From Geminocystis sp. NIES-3708 (GTDB taxonomy: Bacteria; Cyanobacteriota; Cyanobacteriia; Cyanobacteriales; Cyanobacteriaceae), in contig NZ_AP014815.1 of assembly GCF_001548095.1 (NCBI RefSeq), positions 1-64,000 of the forward strand: 64,000 nucleotides of DNA, read 5' to 3'. Each line of letters starts with the position of its first letter. The stretch's first letter is position 1. The notes under the pieces are model-generated. The model saw nothing but the letters and a program-made list of their open reading frames with translations. It had not been told where the DNA came from and searched no databases. Shown piece after piece: positions 19,978 to 28,185 of the stretch. The position numbers and the translations under genes are program-made.

Positions 19978-21387
19978 ATGTTAACAAGGATAGAATTAGA
20001 AAATTTTAAGTGTTTTAAAGAAAAAACTGTTTTTCCATTGGGAAAGTTAACTTTATTAACAGGCATTAATGGACGAGGAAAATCAACTTTACTTCAGTCT
20101 TTACTTTTAATGAGACAATCAATTGAATACGATCAACAAACAACTCAATTAATTTTAAATGGAAATTGTTTGAATTTAGGAAGATTTGAGGAAATTAGAA
20201 ACACGGGGATGTCAACGCAAGAGCAAATTATTTTTAGGTATTATTTTAATGATAAATTTCAATTCGATAATTATACAGAAACTACATTTAATAGAATCGT
20301 TGATTATTCTTTTATTGAAGATACAGTAGATGATCTGGTTGCTCAACTTAATCAAATTAAACTTCAAGAAGAAGTTACTTGGGTTTTTTTTGATACTCAA
20401 AATCAAAATTTTAAATTTAAAATCGATGAATTATATAAACTGACTAAAACAGAGAATTTTGTAGCAAGAATTAACTTTGTACAACATAGTCTTTTTGAAC
20501 CTTATGAATCCCAAGAAAAATCTAGGGATTCAGTTTCTCGATTATCTAATTTTTTTCCTTATTCAGCAACAAATAGAACTTTTAAAATACCTATTAACCA
20601 ATTTCAAAATTTTGTCAGAAAAATTAAGCCATCTTCTGAAAATATAAATTATTGGGAATTTCAAATTGATGGAGCAATCCGATTTAATCTTAATAAAATT
20701 CATTATATATCAGCCGATAGATTAGGTCCTCAAGACTTTTACTTTAAATCAACTCTGCCTAAATTTCCTAATGTTGGTTTGAGAGGAGAACTAACTGCTA
20801 ATTTACTTTACAGAAAAAAAGATGAATTAGTGAATGATCAATTATATTTAGGGGAAGATGCAAACACTTTAATTATTCAAACCGAAGAATGGCTCAATAA
20901 AATTTTTGGTGGAGCAAAAGTTGAAATTTCAGGAACAGACACAAATGTATTAGAATTGATGTTGAATGCTAGTTTATCAAAAGATCGTTTTCGTCCTGCT
21001 AATATCGGTTTTGGTTATCATTGTATTTTACCTATTATTGTTTCTGGACTTATCGCTCAAGAGGGTGAGATTTTAATAGTAGAAAATCCTGAAGCACATT
21101 TACATCCTAAAGCACAATCTGAATTAGCGAAATTCTTAGCTAAAGTTAGTAGTTGTGGTGTACAAGTGTTGATAGAATCTCATAGCGATCATATTTTAAA
21201 CGGATTACGAATTGCTGTTCTTGATAATATTTTAAGCCATGAAGATTTAAGTATTTTATATTTTTCTCAAAAGATTGGTGAATCAGTTGTGCAAATACCT
21301 GTACATTCTGATGGAAAAATAGAAGAATGGCCTGAAGGATTTTTTGATCAAATGGATAAAGATTTTGAGCGTCTTTTTGGAATTTAA
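19978..21387 (+). CDS. AAA ATPase, DUF3696/OLD-like, second gene of the cassette
   Basis: ABC-type/AAA ATPase of 469 residues related to RecF, OLD and Rad50-like defence ATPases. The opening LTRIELENFKCF is typical, Walker A is GINGRGKST (29-37), and near the C-terminus come IGFGYHCILPIIV (signature-like region), Walker B ILIVENPEAHLHP (about 364-376) and the ESHSDHILNGLR switch (about 400). The last part, with EEWPEGFFDQMDKD, is the DUF3696 tail. No TOPRIM domain follows, so it is not a GajA-type nuclease itself. It sits between a DUF262 gene (2-base gap) and the third gene (4-base gap). I infer that it senses damage or invasion and controls the third protein. Confidence 0.88.
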   Translation: MLTRIELENFKCFKEKTVFPLGKLTLLTGINGRGKSTLLQSLLLMRQSIEYDQQTTQLILNGNCLNLGRFEEIRNTGMSTQEQIIFRYYFNDKFQFDNYTETTFNRIVDYSFIEDTVDDLVAQLNQIKLQEEVTWVFFDTQNQNFKFKIDELYKLTKTENFVARINFVQHSLFEPYESQEKSRDSVSRLSNFFPYSATNRTFKIPINQFQNFVRKIKPSSENINYWEFQIDGAIRFNLNKIHYISADRLGPQDFYFKSTLPKFPNVGLRGELTANLLYRKKDELVNDQLYLGEDANTLIIQTEEWLNKIFGGAKVEISGTDTNVLELMLNASLSKDRFRPANIGFGYHCILPIIVSGLIAQEGEILIVENPEAHLHPKAQSELAKFLAKVSSCGVQVLIESHSDHILNGLRIAVLDNILSHEDLSILYFSQKIGESVVQIPVHSDGKIEEWPEGFFDQMDKDFERLFGI

Positions 21388-21391
21388 AGTG

Positions 21392-22261
21392 ATGATAAAA
21401 ATAGAAATCTTTATAAATGAAGTTTCTTTAAAAGGGCAATATCCCACTCAACAAGAATTTGAAATTGCGTTAAAAGTTCTAAAAAGTATTTTCGAGTTAA
21501 TTAATACATTAAAACAAGAAAATATCTCAAAAAAAACTTACTATACTGAGGTTCTGTTAAATTATGAATCAATCAAAGGAAAGAATTTTCAAGCTAGTTT
21601 TAATCAGATTAGTGATAAAAGTTTAAAAAGAGCCATTATAAATATTATCTTTAATAAAACAAATCCTAAAGATTGGCAAACGGAACAAGTTCATTTCGAT
21701 GAGGATAATTTTGATTATTTTGATGGTGAAGATTATGAAGATGTCAAAAATACATCATTAGCAGAAGTTACTGAAAGACAATTAACAGTTGGTTCAAAGT
21801 ATTTATTGATTAATTTTAAAGATTCTCAATTTAAGATTTTACATCAGAATATTAATGATTGTTGTTCTATTCAAATTATCAAAAATAATGATGAACGAAA
21901 TAAAACTTACTTGGATAGTACAGAAAGTAAAACTGGATTGGAGAATTGGCTAGAAAAAAATTATAAATTAAGTCAATTTCAGTATGATGAGTCTTCTTCT
22001 TCACCACCAGCTGATTATCAAACAATATTAAAAAATTCTAGTCGATTTGAGAAAATTGGACGTGAATATGATGGTAGAAGTATTTATCGAGAAAAAGAAA
22101 CAGCATATTATTGGTATATAGATAATTTACATTGTGGAAAAAAGGCTCATTTAGAAGTTTTTTATAGTCAAGGGAAAAAACATCTTGGAGAATCAGATTT
22201 AGAGGGAAATATCGATTCAACCAAATCTGATCCAAATAAAAGAATTGACAAATATTTATAA
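21392..22261 (+). CDS. Third cassette gene: protein with colicin E3-like C-terminal domain
   Basis: The 289-residue protein is not recognised as a whole. Residues 1-95 are helical; 100-125 are very acidic (a run of Asp/Glu and aromatic residues). Residues about 217-289 look like the cytotoxic ribonuclease domain of colicin E3: YIDNLH (D244, H247), HLEVF (H253, E255), KKHLGESD, then DPNKRIDKYL at the very end. In colicin E3 the catalytic set is an Asp, His, Glu and a C-terminal Arg just before a KYL end; all have plausible partners here, with R284 as the last. Start at ATG 21392; GTG at 21389 is the alternative. The match is by eye and the RNase role is inference. Confidence 0.72.
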   Translation: MIKIEIFINEVSLKGQYPTQQEFEIALKVLKSIFELINTLKQENISKKTYYTEVLLNYESIKGKNFQASFNQISDKSLKRAIINIIFNKTNPKDWQTEQVHFDEDNFDYFDGEDYEDVKNTSLAEVTERQLTVGSKYLLINFKDSQFKILHQNINDCCSIQIIKNNDERNKTYLDSTESKTGLENWLEKNYKLSQFQYDESSSSPPADYQTILKNSSRFEKIGREYDGRSIYREKETAYYWYIDNLHCGKKAHLEVFYSQGKKHLGESDLEGNIDSTKSDPNKRIDKYL

Positions 22262-22277
22262 TAAAAATTACCGATGC

Positions 22278-22430
22278 TCATCTTTTTGCTAATTTTATTT
22301 TTAAATAACCTTTACAATACAAAACCTTAATTTTTTCCCAAAGAATGGCATCTTCAGGTATTTGTTCATAAAGTTCGGTAAAAATCACTTCATTATTGTA
22401 AGAATTAATAATTACTAAAATATCCTTGGC
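22278..22430 (-). pseudogene. C-terminal fragment of an unknown gene
   Basis: On the minus strand an open frame of about 50 codons (KDILVIINSYNNEVIFTELY, then EQIPEDAILWEKIKVLY and a lysine-rich end) runs to a TGA at 22278-22280. It has protein-like composition but no start; its upstream end meets the MITE-like element at 22429. It looks like the tail of a gene cut by that insertion. The family is not recognised. Confidence 0.35.
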
Positions 22431-22565
22431 GTTGCTGAATCGGGGAATGAATTATAGAGATTAATACAAATAACAACTAATTTTATAACCTGTGCTAAAA
22501 ATATTTCTTATTTTTTTATTTCATGTCAACTACTTTTAACTTTCCTACATTATTTCAGCAACACC
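22429..22565. repeat. MITE-like element with GTTGCTGAA termini
   Basis: The left end GCGTTGCTGAATC (22429-22441) is the inverted partner of the right end ATTTCAGCAACACC (22552-22565); both read GG(C/T)GTTGCTGAA from outside. The 137 bases between contain no gene. Such ends are those of small non-autonomous insertion elements; no transposase with matching ends is in the window. Confidence 0.5.
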
Positions 22566-22610
22566 GTAAATTAAATCCGTCTTAGCTTATCACTTGTCCA
22601 CCTATATGTG

Positions 22611-24113
22611 TCATTGAAATTGATTTTTTATCTGTCTTACCACCGTTAAAGCTGAATAACTAACTCCTGCCGTGCCTTCTCCCGGATGAGTTGAATCTCC
22701 TACTAACCATAAATTATTAATGGGAGTGCGAGTAGCAACACCAAAAGGTCCAAATGTATTTATTCTTTGCCCCACACCGCCAACGATGCCTTTTTCCCTC
22801 GCTGTATATTTATAAAAAGTAACGGGAGTCGCAACTTCTTGATGAATAATTGTCTCAGAAGTTAAGTTAAAGTATTCCTTTAAACGAGCGATCGCTTTAT
22901 CAGTATAATCTTGTTTGAGTGCTTCATAATCTTCGAGAGGAATATTCCACCAACGGTTAACATCCGTAAAAGAAGAAGCAATAATAGTAGCTTTACCTTC
23001 AGGTGCTCTACCATCTCCTTGTTTACTGACAGAAACAAATAAAGAATTCATCTCGCCAATTTCGCCGTTATAATCATACAAAAATTGAAGATGAGGAGGG
23101 CAATTTTCAGGAATGGCACTTATATCAACTCCTAAATAAATGACAAATGCACCAGACGCAGGAGGCAATTTTTCTACCCTTTGACGATAACTAGGGATGA
23201 TTTTTTCTGTCATAGTTGCCAAGTTATTTACTGTAACATTACCCACAACATGAGTTGCTTTTTCTTCTCTTATTTCTCCTGTTTTCAAATTTTTAATGGT
23301 AACTCCCGTTACTGTGCCGTTTTCCGTATGGATTTTCTGCACTAAATGACGCATATATAATTTGCCACCAAATTTTTCTAATCCTTCCACAAGGCGATCG
23401 CTTAACACCTGCATACTGTCATTCAGATGATATAATCCTTGAGGAGACTGAGATACAGATAAAGCCGTCGCCGCATAAAGTAAAGCCGTTTCTTCTGTAT
23501 CTACTTGAGAATATAATTTTAACTGCATATCAAGGAAAGTTTTTAGACGTTTATCATCGCCCAATCCCCATAAACGTAAAGCATCAGCAACCGTCATTAA
23601 AGTAAAAGGCACAGTGACAAAAGTATCTAACCGCAAGGCTTGAATTAATTGCAATAAATCCCATAGGTTGCGTGGTGGTAAAATAGGATCTCGACTTTGA
23701 AAATTCCAACTAGCGTCAAATAAAGTTTTTAATAATGCCCAAAATCTTTGACTTTTAGGAAACTGTTTTTCTCTCTCTAAACGCCATTTGTCAGGATTTC
23801 GCCACACCATGATTGGTTGCTTTTCTTGGGGTAAAAATACTGCACAAGCAGGATCACATTCTGTAGCTGAAGGCAATTCTATATCTAATTCTTGAAAAAT
23901 ACGATGATGAATGCCGCCTTTTTCTAAACCTGCCACTTGAGTTGCACCAACATCAAAAGTAAAACCTTTACGAGTAAAAGTGGAAGCACATCCACCTGGT
24001 ATAATCGCTTGGTCATATATGGTAACATCATAACCATAACGGGCTAGTAATGCCCCAGCAGTTAAGCCTCCAATTCCTGCACCAATAACGATTATTTGTT
24101 GTTGTTTTCCCAT
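22611..24113 (-). CDS. crtD: Carotenoid C-3',4' desaturase CrtD
   Basis: FAD-dependent desaturase of the phytoene-desaturase superfamily. Cyanobacterial CrtD acts on the psi end of monocyclic carotenoids in the myxol (myxoxanthophyll) pathway. The dinucleotide-binding GAGIGGLTAG lies at residues 12-21, PGGCASTF at about 40-47, then FDVGATQVAGLE and DPACAVFLP, a combination seen in CrtD and less in the isomerase CrtH. The C-terminal FAD contact GDSTHPGEGTAGVSYSA is intact. The 500-residue length is normal. An IS982 element begins 38 bases upstream of its ATG, so its native promoter is displaced. Confidence 0.85.
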   Translation of the reverse strand: MGKQQQIIVIGAGIGGLTAGALLARYGYDVTIYDQAIIPGGCASTFTRKGFTFDVGATQVAGLEKGGIHHRIFQELDIELPSATECDPACAVFLPQEKQPIMVWRNPDKWRLEREKQFPKSQRFWALLKTLFDASWNFQSRDPILPPRNLWDLLQLIQALRLDTFVTVPFTLMTVADALRLWGLGDDKRLKTFLDMQLKLYSQVDTEETALLYAATALSVSQSPQGLYHLNDSMQVLSDRLVEGLEKFGGKLYMRHLVQKIHTENGTVTGVTIKNLKTGEIREEKATHVVGNVTVNNLATMTEKIIPSYRQRVEKLPPASGAFVIYLGVDISAIPENCPPHLQFLYDYNGEIGEMNSLFVSVSKQGDGRAPEGKATIIASSFTDVNRWWNIPLEDYEALKQDYTDKAIARLKEYFNLTSETIIHQEVATPVTFYKYTAREKGIVGGVGQRINTFGPFGVATRTPINNLWLVGDSTHPGEGTAGVSYSALTVVRQIKNQFQ

Positions 24114-24151
24114 CTATTTTTATTTTTCCTTCGCTTAATAAATCTTAATAT

Positions 24152-25118
24152 AACCTCAGTTTTGGATAAGAAAACAGGCAAATAGTAAGCTGAATATAGC
24201 AAACTATCAAACTAACTACTGCCTTATGTTTAATTTAGACTATTTATTTTGTCATGTCGATGATTTCTGCCAACAATTTGAGACTCAATGGCAACAAAAG
24301 CTCTTATCTCATGGAGCTGTTACTCGTCTTAGAGCCAAAAGTCTTTGTCTAAGTGAAATTATGACCATCCTTATCGCTTTCCATCAGAACCATTACCGTA
24401 ATTTCAAACATTTTTATCTCAATCACGTTCAACAATATTGGTTCGATGCTTTTCCAAAACTACCTAGTTATCAACGTTTTATTCAATGGGTACCATCAAC
24501 TGTCATTCCTTTGTGTGTTTATCTCAAACATTGCTTTGGCAATTGTACAGGGATTAGTTTTATTGACTCTACGAAGATTCAAGTGTGTCACAATCGACGT
24601 ATTTCACGACATAAGGTATTTCAGGATTTAGGGGCGAGAGGAAAAACCTCTGTGGATTGGTTTTTTGGTTTTAAACTTCATCTAGTAGTCAATGAACTGG
24701 GAGAAATTCTCCATATGAGTCTGACTGGGGGAAATGTGGATGACCGAAAACCAGTAATTGATCTTCTCCAAAAACTTTGGGGTAAAGTGTTTGCTGATGG
24801 AGGTTATGTATCTCAAAAATTAACGACCAAACTTTTGAAAGATTACGGAATCGAGTTTTTTGCCAAGAGGAAACGTAACATGAAAAACAAATTAATGCGT
24901 CTTCACGACAAATTACTATCTCGTAAGCGATTGATTGTCGAAACCATTAATGATCAATTAAAGAATATCTCACAAATAGAACATTCACGCCATCGTTCAC
25001 CAATAAATTTTTGTGTCAACTTATTATGTGGATTAATCGCATATTCTCACCAAGCAAAAAAGCCGAGTCTCCGTTTAGAATGGCTTTTACCTCAATCTGC
25101 TTAACCAAAACTCAGGTT
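24152..25118 (+). mobile_element. IS982-family insertion sequence
   Basis: About 967 bases bounded by inverted ends: AACCTCAGTTTTGGATAAG (24152-24170) and, on the other strand, AACCTGAGTTTTGGTTAAG (25118-25100), 17 of 19 bases the same. It encloses one intact transposase. The flanks TAATATA and TAACATA could be an imperfect target duplication. It lies between crtD and gltS. Confidence 0.85.
24226..25104 (+). CDS. IS982-family transposase
   Basis: Complete DDE transposase of 292 residues. The N-terminus (VDDFCQQFETQWQ...LCLSEIMTILIAFH) is the usual IS982 start. Catalytic residues are visible: Asp in FIDSTKIQVC (about 113), Asp in VFADGGY (about 188) and Glu in LIVETINDQLK (about 240). ATG start. 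There are no stops or frameshifts, and both terminal repeats are present, so the element may be active. The end RHRSPINFCVNLLCGLIAY is typical of the family. Confidence 0.93.
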   Translation: MFNLDYLFCHVDDFCQQFETQWQQKLLSHGAVTRLRAKSLCLSEIMTILIAFHQNHYRNFKHFYLNHVQQYWFDAFPKLPSYQRFIQWVPSTVIPLCVYLKHCFGNCTGISFIDSTKIQVCHNRRISRHKVFQDLGARGKTSVDWFFGFKLHLVVNELGEILHMSLTGGNVDDRKPVIDLLQKLWGKVFADGGYVSQKLTTKLLKDYGIEFFAKRKRNMKNKLMRLHDKLLSRKRLIVETINDQLKNISQIEHSRHRSPINFCVNLLCGLIAYSHQAKKPSLRLEWLLPQSA

Positions 25119-25412
25119 AACATAGGGTGAGATTAAATAAAATTGCTAATGTCAAAATAATAAATAATATTAAATTAAAAAAAATTACTGTAAATTAACC
25201 ATCTATTAAACAAGAAAATAACAATTTTATTAATACATCAAAATAGATTTATTTTAATTATATTTTCAACGAGTTTCAGAGCATATCGAAAAAAGGTTAA
25301 ATTTATTAAAAATGATTGAAGAATTTAAACTAACTACTCACACATTTAAAATCTTTAAAAATCAAAAAATTGAGACTGATAAAATTAAAGCAAAATCAAA
25401 TTACTATAGTTT
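25119..25412. other. Gap between IS982 and gltS
   Basis: About 290 AT-rich bases. No open frame with protein-like composition, RNA gene or strong hairpin is seen. Part of it was probably the original upstream region of crtD before the insertion. Confidence 0.5.
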
Positions 25413-26621
25413 CTAAGTAATTAAATTTAGAAATCGTTGAATAACAAAAGCGTTAACAATATCAATAAAAAATGCTCCTACTAAAGGCACAATAATAAAT
25501 GCTTGAGGAGATGCACCAAATTTTTCCGTCACTGCTGTCATATTTGCGATCGCAGTAGGAGTAGCACCGAGAGCTAAACCAAGATAACCAGCACAAATCA
25601 CCGCCGCATTATAATTTTTGCCCATAACTGGAAAAACAAGAAAGATAGTATAAGTAACGACTGCAATAAATTGTGCTATGAGAATAACAGCAATGGGAAT
25701 ACCTATTTCTGTTAGTGTCCATAATTGTAAGCTCATTAATGACATAGACAAAAATAAACCCAAACTCACATCTGAAATTAGTGCTAAAGATGGTGTATCT
25801 GTAGTCCAAGGAGTATTTTTGAAAATTAAAGGTATGGTATTGGTTAGAATAATTCCTGCCAATAAACAAGCTACAAAATCAGGTAATTTTAACGCCATTA
25901 AAGCAACTATATAATTGATTTGAAGACCTAAGCCAATAGTGATTCCTAAAACCAGCAAACTATAAAGCATCGTATTATAATCAATTCTGACGTTTTTTTG
26001 ATTATGTTTGACTCCAATACTCAAACTTTCTTTAGATTCGTTGACTTTTAATCGATTTCTAGTGATTAACAATCGAGCGACAGGACCACCAATAATACCA
26101 CCTAAAACTAAACCAAATGTAGCACTAGCAATACCAATTTCTAAAGCATTCTCAATGCCGTAAGTCTCTCTGAGTATAGAAGACCATGCGATCGCCGTAC
26201 CATGACCACCACTGAGGGAAATAGAGCCTGAAATTAAGCCGATAGGTTTACCTAACCCTATAATAGAAGCAACGGCTACTCCCGTTAAATTTTGTAAAAA
26301 GAGATAACTGACAGCGATAGCTAAGAGAATTAATAAAGGTTTTCCTCCTTGTAAAAGAGTTTTTAACTTAGAAGAAAGTCCAATGGTGGTAAAAAATATA
26401 ATTAATAAAGCATCACGAATATTGAGACTAAAATCTACTTGAAGATGAAAAACGCTATATAAAATACCAAAAAAGAAGGAAGCTAAAACGCCTCCTGAAA
26501 CTGCATCAGGAATATTAAAATTTTGTAAAAACTGAATCTTTTGAGTGAGATATTTACCAAAATATAAGACTAAAATAGCCACAATTATAGTTTGCCTGAC
26601 ATCTAATTGAATGATATTCAT
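25413..26621 (-). CDS. gltS: Sodium/glutamate symporter GltS
   Basis: Na+-dependent glutamate uptake carrier of the ESS family in the plasma membrane. The 402 residues form about ten to twelve helices in two inverted halves. The family motif in the first re-entrant loop is seen as GSISLSGGHGTAIAW (about 131-146), and its partner as GYLGLALGATPTAIANM (about 342-358). ATG start. In Synechocystis GltS is the main sodium-dependent glutamate carrier. It is preceded by a 200-base spacer with a paired inverted repeat and separated from the IS982 element by 300 bases. Confidence 0.92.
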   Translation of the reverse strand: MNIIQLDVRQTIIVAILVLYFGKYLTQKIQFLQNFNIPDAVSGGVLASFFFGILYSVFHLQVDFSLNIRDALLIIFFTTIGLSSKLKTLLQGGKPLLILLAIAVSYLFLQNLTGVAVASIIGLGKPIGLISGSISLSGGHGTAIAWSSILRETYGIENALEIGIASATFGLVLGGIIGGPVARLLITRNRLKVNESKESLSIGVKHNQKNVRIDYNTMLYSLLVLGITIGLGLQINYIVALMALKLPDFVACLLAGIILTNTIPLIFKNTPWTTDTPSLALISDVSLGLFLSMSLMSLQLWTLTEIGIPIAVILIAQFIAVVTYTIFLVFPVMGKNYNAAVICAGYLGLALGATPTAIANMTAVTEKFGASPQAFIIVPLVGAFFIDIVNAFVIQRFLNLIT

Positions 26622-26709
26622 AATGTTCTTTTTTTGAATGCTTTAGATAGAAGAAGTCTTTTTATTCATATCATATATATTCAGTAATCAAGCAAAAATA
26701 AAATAACTG

Positions 26710-26814
26710 ATAAGCTAAAACCTATTTAAATTAAGTTAAAATACTCAAAACAGACAGTTAAATTTATTTATCAGTAACAAATATATATAGAACTTAAATG
26801 AGTTTTAGCTTAAC
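26710..26814. repeat. MITE-like inverted repeat pair (TAAGCTAAAAC family)
   Basis: The left arm TAAGCTAAAACCTATTTAAA (from 26711) and the reverse complement of the right arm, GTTAAGCTAAAACTCATTTA (26814 backward), match closely and bound 105 bases without a gene. Related arms occur at 15411-15437 and 32617-32641. This looks like a small non-autonomous element or a long-hairpin RNA between lipB and gltS. Confidence 0.45.
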
Positions 26815-26828
26815 AGGTTAAAAAATAT

Positions 26829-27491
26829 TTAAAAAACTTCCGCAAAAGTTTTGACTAATTGTTTTTTCACTTCTAAAATACAAATATTAGGATAATAATC
26901 GGATAATCTTGTTACTAATTTATTTTTGATACCACAAGGGATAATTTTCCCAAAACCTGATAAATCACAACAAACATTTAAAGCAAATCCGTGCATAGTA
27001 ATCCAACGTTTGACTTTAATACCAATAGCGGCGATTTTTGCTTCATTAATCCACACTCCTGTTAAGCCATTTATTCTTTGAGATTTGAGATTATATTTAG
27101 CTAATAATTGGATAATTACTTCCTCTAATTGTCTTAAATACCAGTGTAAATCTTTTTGATAATAGTGTAAATTTAAAATAGGATAAACTACTATTTGCCC
27201 TTGACAGTGAAATGTTACTTCTCCGCCTCTTTCTGTGCGATATAATTCACCTGAAAACTTATTTAAGTCAAATTTGAGGTTTTCTAAGGTTGAACCTGTT
27301 CCAAGAGTATAAACAGAAGGATGTTCAACTAATAATAATTTGTCTGGTAATTCAAAATTTTCTAATCTTTCTTTGACTAATTTTTGTTGATATTCCCAAG
27401 CTAGTTTATAGGGTATGAATCCTAAATCTTCTACTTCAATGATGCGAGAATTAGTAACTGTAATCTTTTGATTGATAATTTTGGATTTCAT
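26829..27491 (-). CDS. lipB: Octanoyltransferase LipB
   Basis: Transfers octanoate from acyl carrier protein to lipoyl domains, the first step of de novo lipoate synthesis. Family motifs are present: TERGGEVTFHCQGQIVVYPI (the RGG-x-x-T-x-H-x-P/GQ loop, about 93-112 from the chosen start), GVWIN...KIAAIGIKVKRWITMHGFALNV with the catalytic lysine in IGIKV, and a late IPCGI with the nucleophile cysteine. Start at the ATG at 27491 (220 residues); a TTG four codons upstream is less likely. LipA is not in the window. Confidence 0.92.
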   Translation of the reverse strand: MKSKIINQKITVTNSRIIEVEDLGFIPYKLAWEYQQKLVKERLENFELPDKLLLVEHPSVYTLGTGSTLENLKFDLNKFSGELYRTERGGEVTFHCQGQIVVYPILNLHYYQKDLHWYLRQLEEVIIQLLAKYNLKSQRINGLTGVWINEAKIAAIGIKVKRWITMHGFALNVCCDLSGFGKIIPCGIKNKLVTRLSDYYPNICILEVKKQLVKTFAEVF

Positions 27492-27528
27492 TTTTGAACC
27501 CAACCTATGAACATCATATCTTTAAAAA

Positions 27529-28101
27529 TTAGTTATAAATTGGTAAATTTAGAGTAAATTCAGGTAGAACATTTTCCCCTGATAAAATAGTTGGTAAAGA
27601 GAATGTTTCGACAGTTTGATTAGCACGATAAATTTCGACTTCTTGCTGTTGAGGATTGATTAACCAACCTAGTTGTAAACCACTTTCTAAATATTCTTTC
27701 ATCTTTTCTTGTAAAGGTTTTAAAGAATCAGTTTTAGAACGTAATTCAATGACAAAATCGGGACAAATAGGTGGAAATTTTTCTTGTTCTTCTAAAGTTA
27801 ATTTTTGCCAATTTTCTAGTTTAATATAAGCTACATCTGGTGATCTTTTTGCACCATTTGGTAAACAAAAAATAGTCGATGAGCTAAAAACAATACCTAA
27901 TTTTTTATCACGATTCCAAACAGTTAAATCTGTAATTAAATTGGCTTCTCGATTACCGCTAATCCCACCAATAGGGGGCATAATCATTAATTCTCCTTGT
28001 TTATTTATTTCTAAATTCCAATTAGGATTTACTTGACATAAACTATAAAATTGATCATCAGTGATACCTACATTTTCTAAGTTCAAAATTACTGTACTCA
28101 T
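27529..28101 (-). CDS. Uma2-family (DUF820) restriction-endonuclease-like protein
   Basis: A 190-residue PD-(D/E)xK-fold protein of the Uma2 family, greatly expanded in cyanobacteria. Typical features: LEINKQGELMIMPPIGG near residue 30, then NLITDLTVWN, RSPDVAYI with the metal Asp (about 92) and PDFVIELRSKTDSL (the ELxS part with the catalytic Glu) near 122. The cellular role of Uma2 proteins is not known; many lie near mobile DNA. It follows lipB by 37 bases upstream on the same strand. Confidence 0.85.
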   Translation of the reverse strand: MSTVILNLENVGITDDQFYSLCQVNPNWNLEINKQGELMIMPPIGGISGNREANLITDLTVWNRDKKLGIVFSSSTIFCLPNGAKRSPDVAYIKLENWQKLTLEEQEKFPPICPDFVIELRSKTDSLKPLQEKMKEYLESGLQLGWLINPQQQEVEIYRANQTVETFSLPTILSGENVLPEFTLNLPIYN

Positions 28102-28142
28102 AATTTTTAAAAGGGAGAAAGAATAAGTAATAAATGTATCTT

Positions 28143-28184
28143 TTAATTGTTAATTGTTAATTGTTAATTGTTAATTGTTAATTG
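28143..28184. repeat. Tandem heptamer, six copies of TTAATTG
   Basis: Six perfect back-to-back copies of TTAATTG lie directly behind the clpP3 stop codon (28186). The repeat is of the short tandem heptanucleotide kind often found in cyanobacterial spacers; shorter degenerate runs occur near 1126, 32645 and 57047. Confidence 0.9.
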
Positions 28185-28185
28185 A

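Noticed and set aside
13123-22600. A prophage or integrative element bounded by tRNA-Thr
   Set aside because: No integrase, no phage structural genes and no second copy of the tRNA 3' end are found in the window.
28143-28184. CRISPR array
   Set aside because: The units are 7 bases, contiguous and without spacers. No array of 25-40-base repeats with spacers is seen anywhere in the window.
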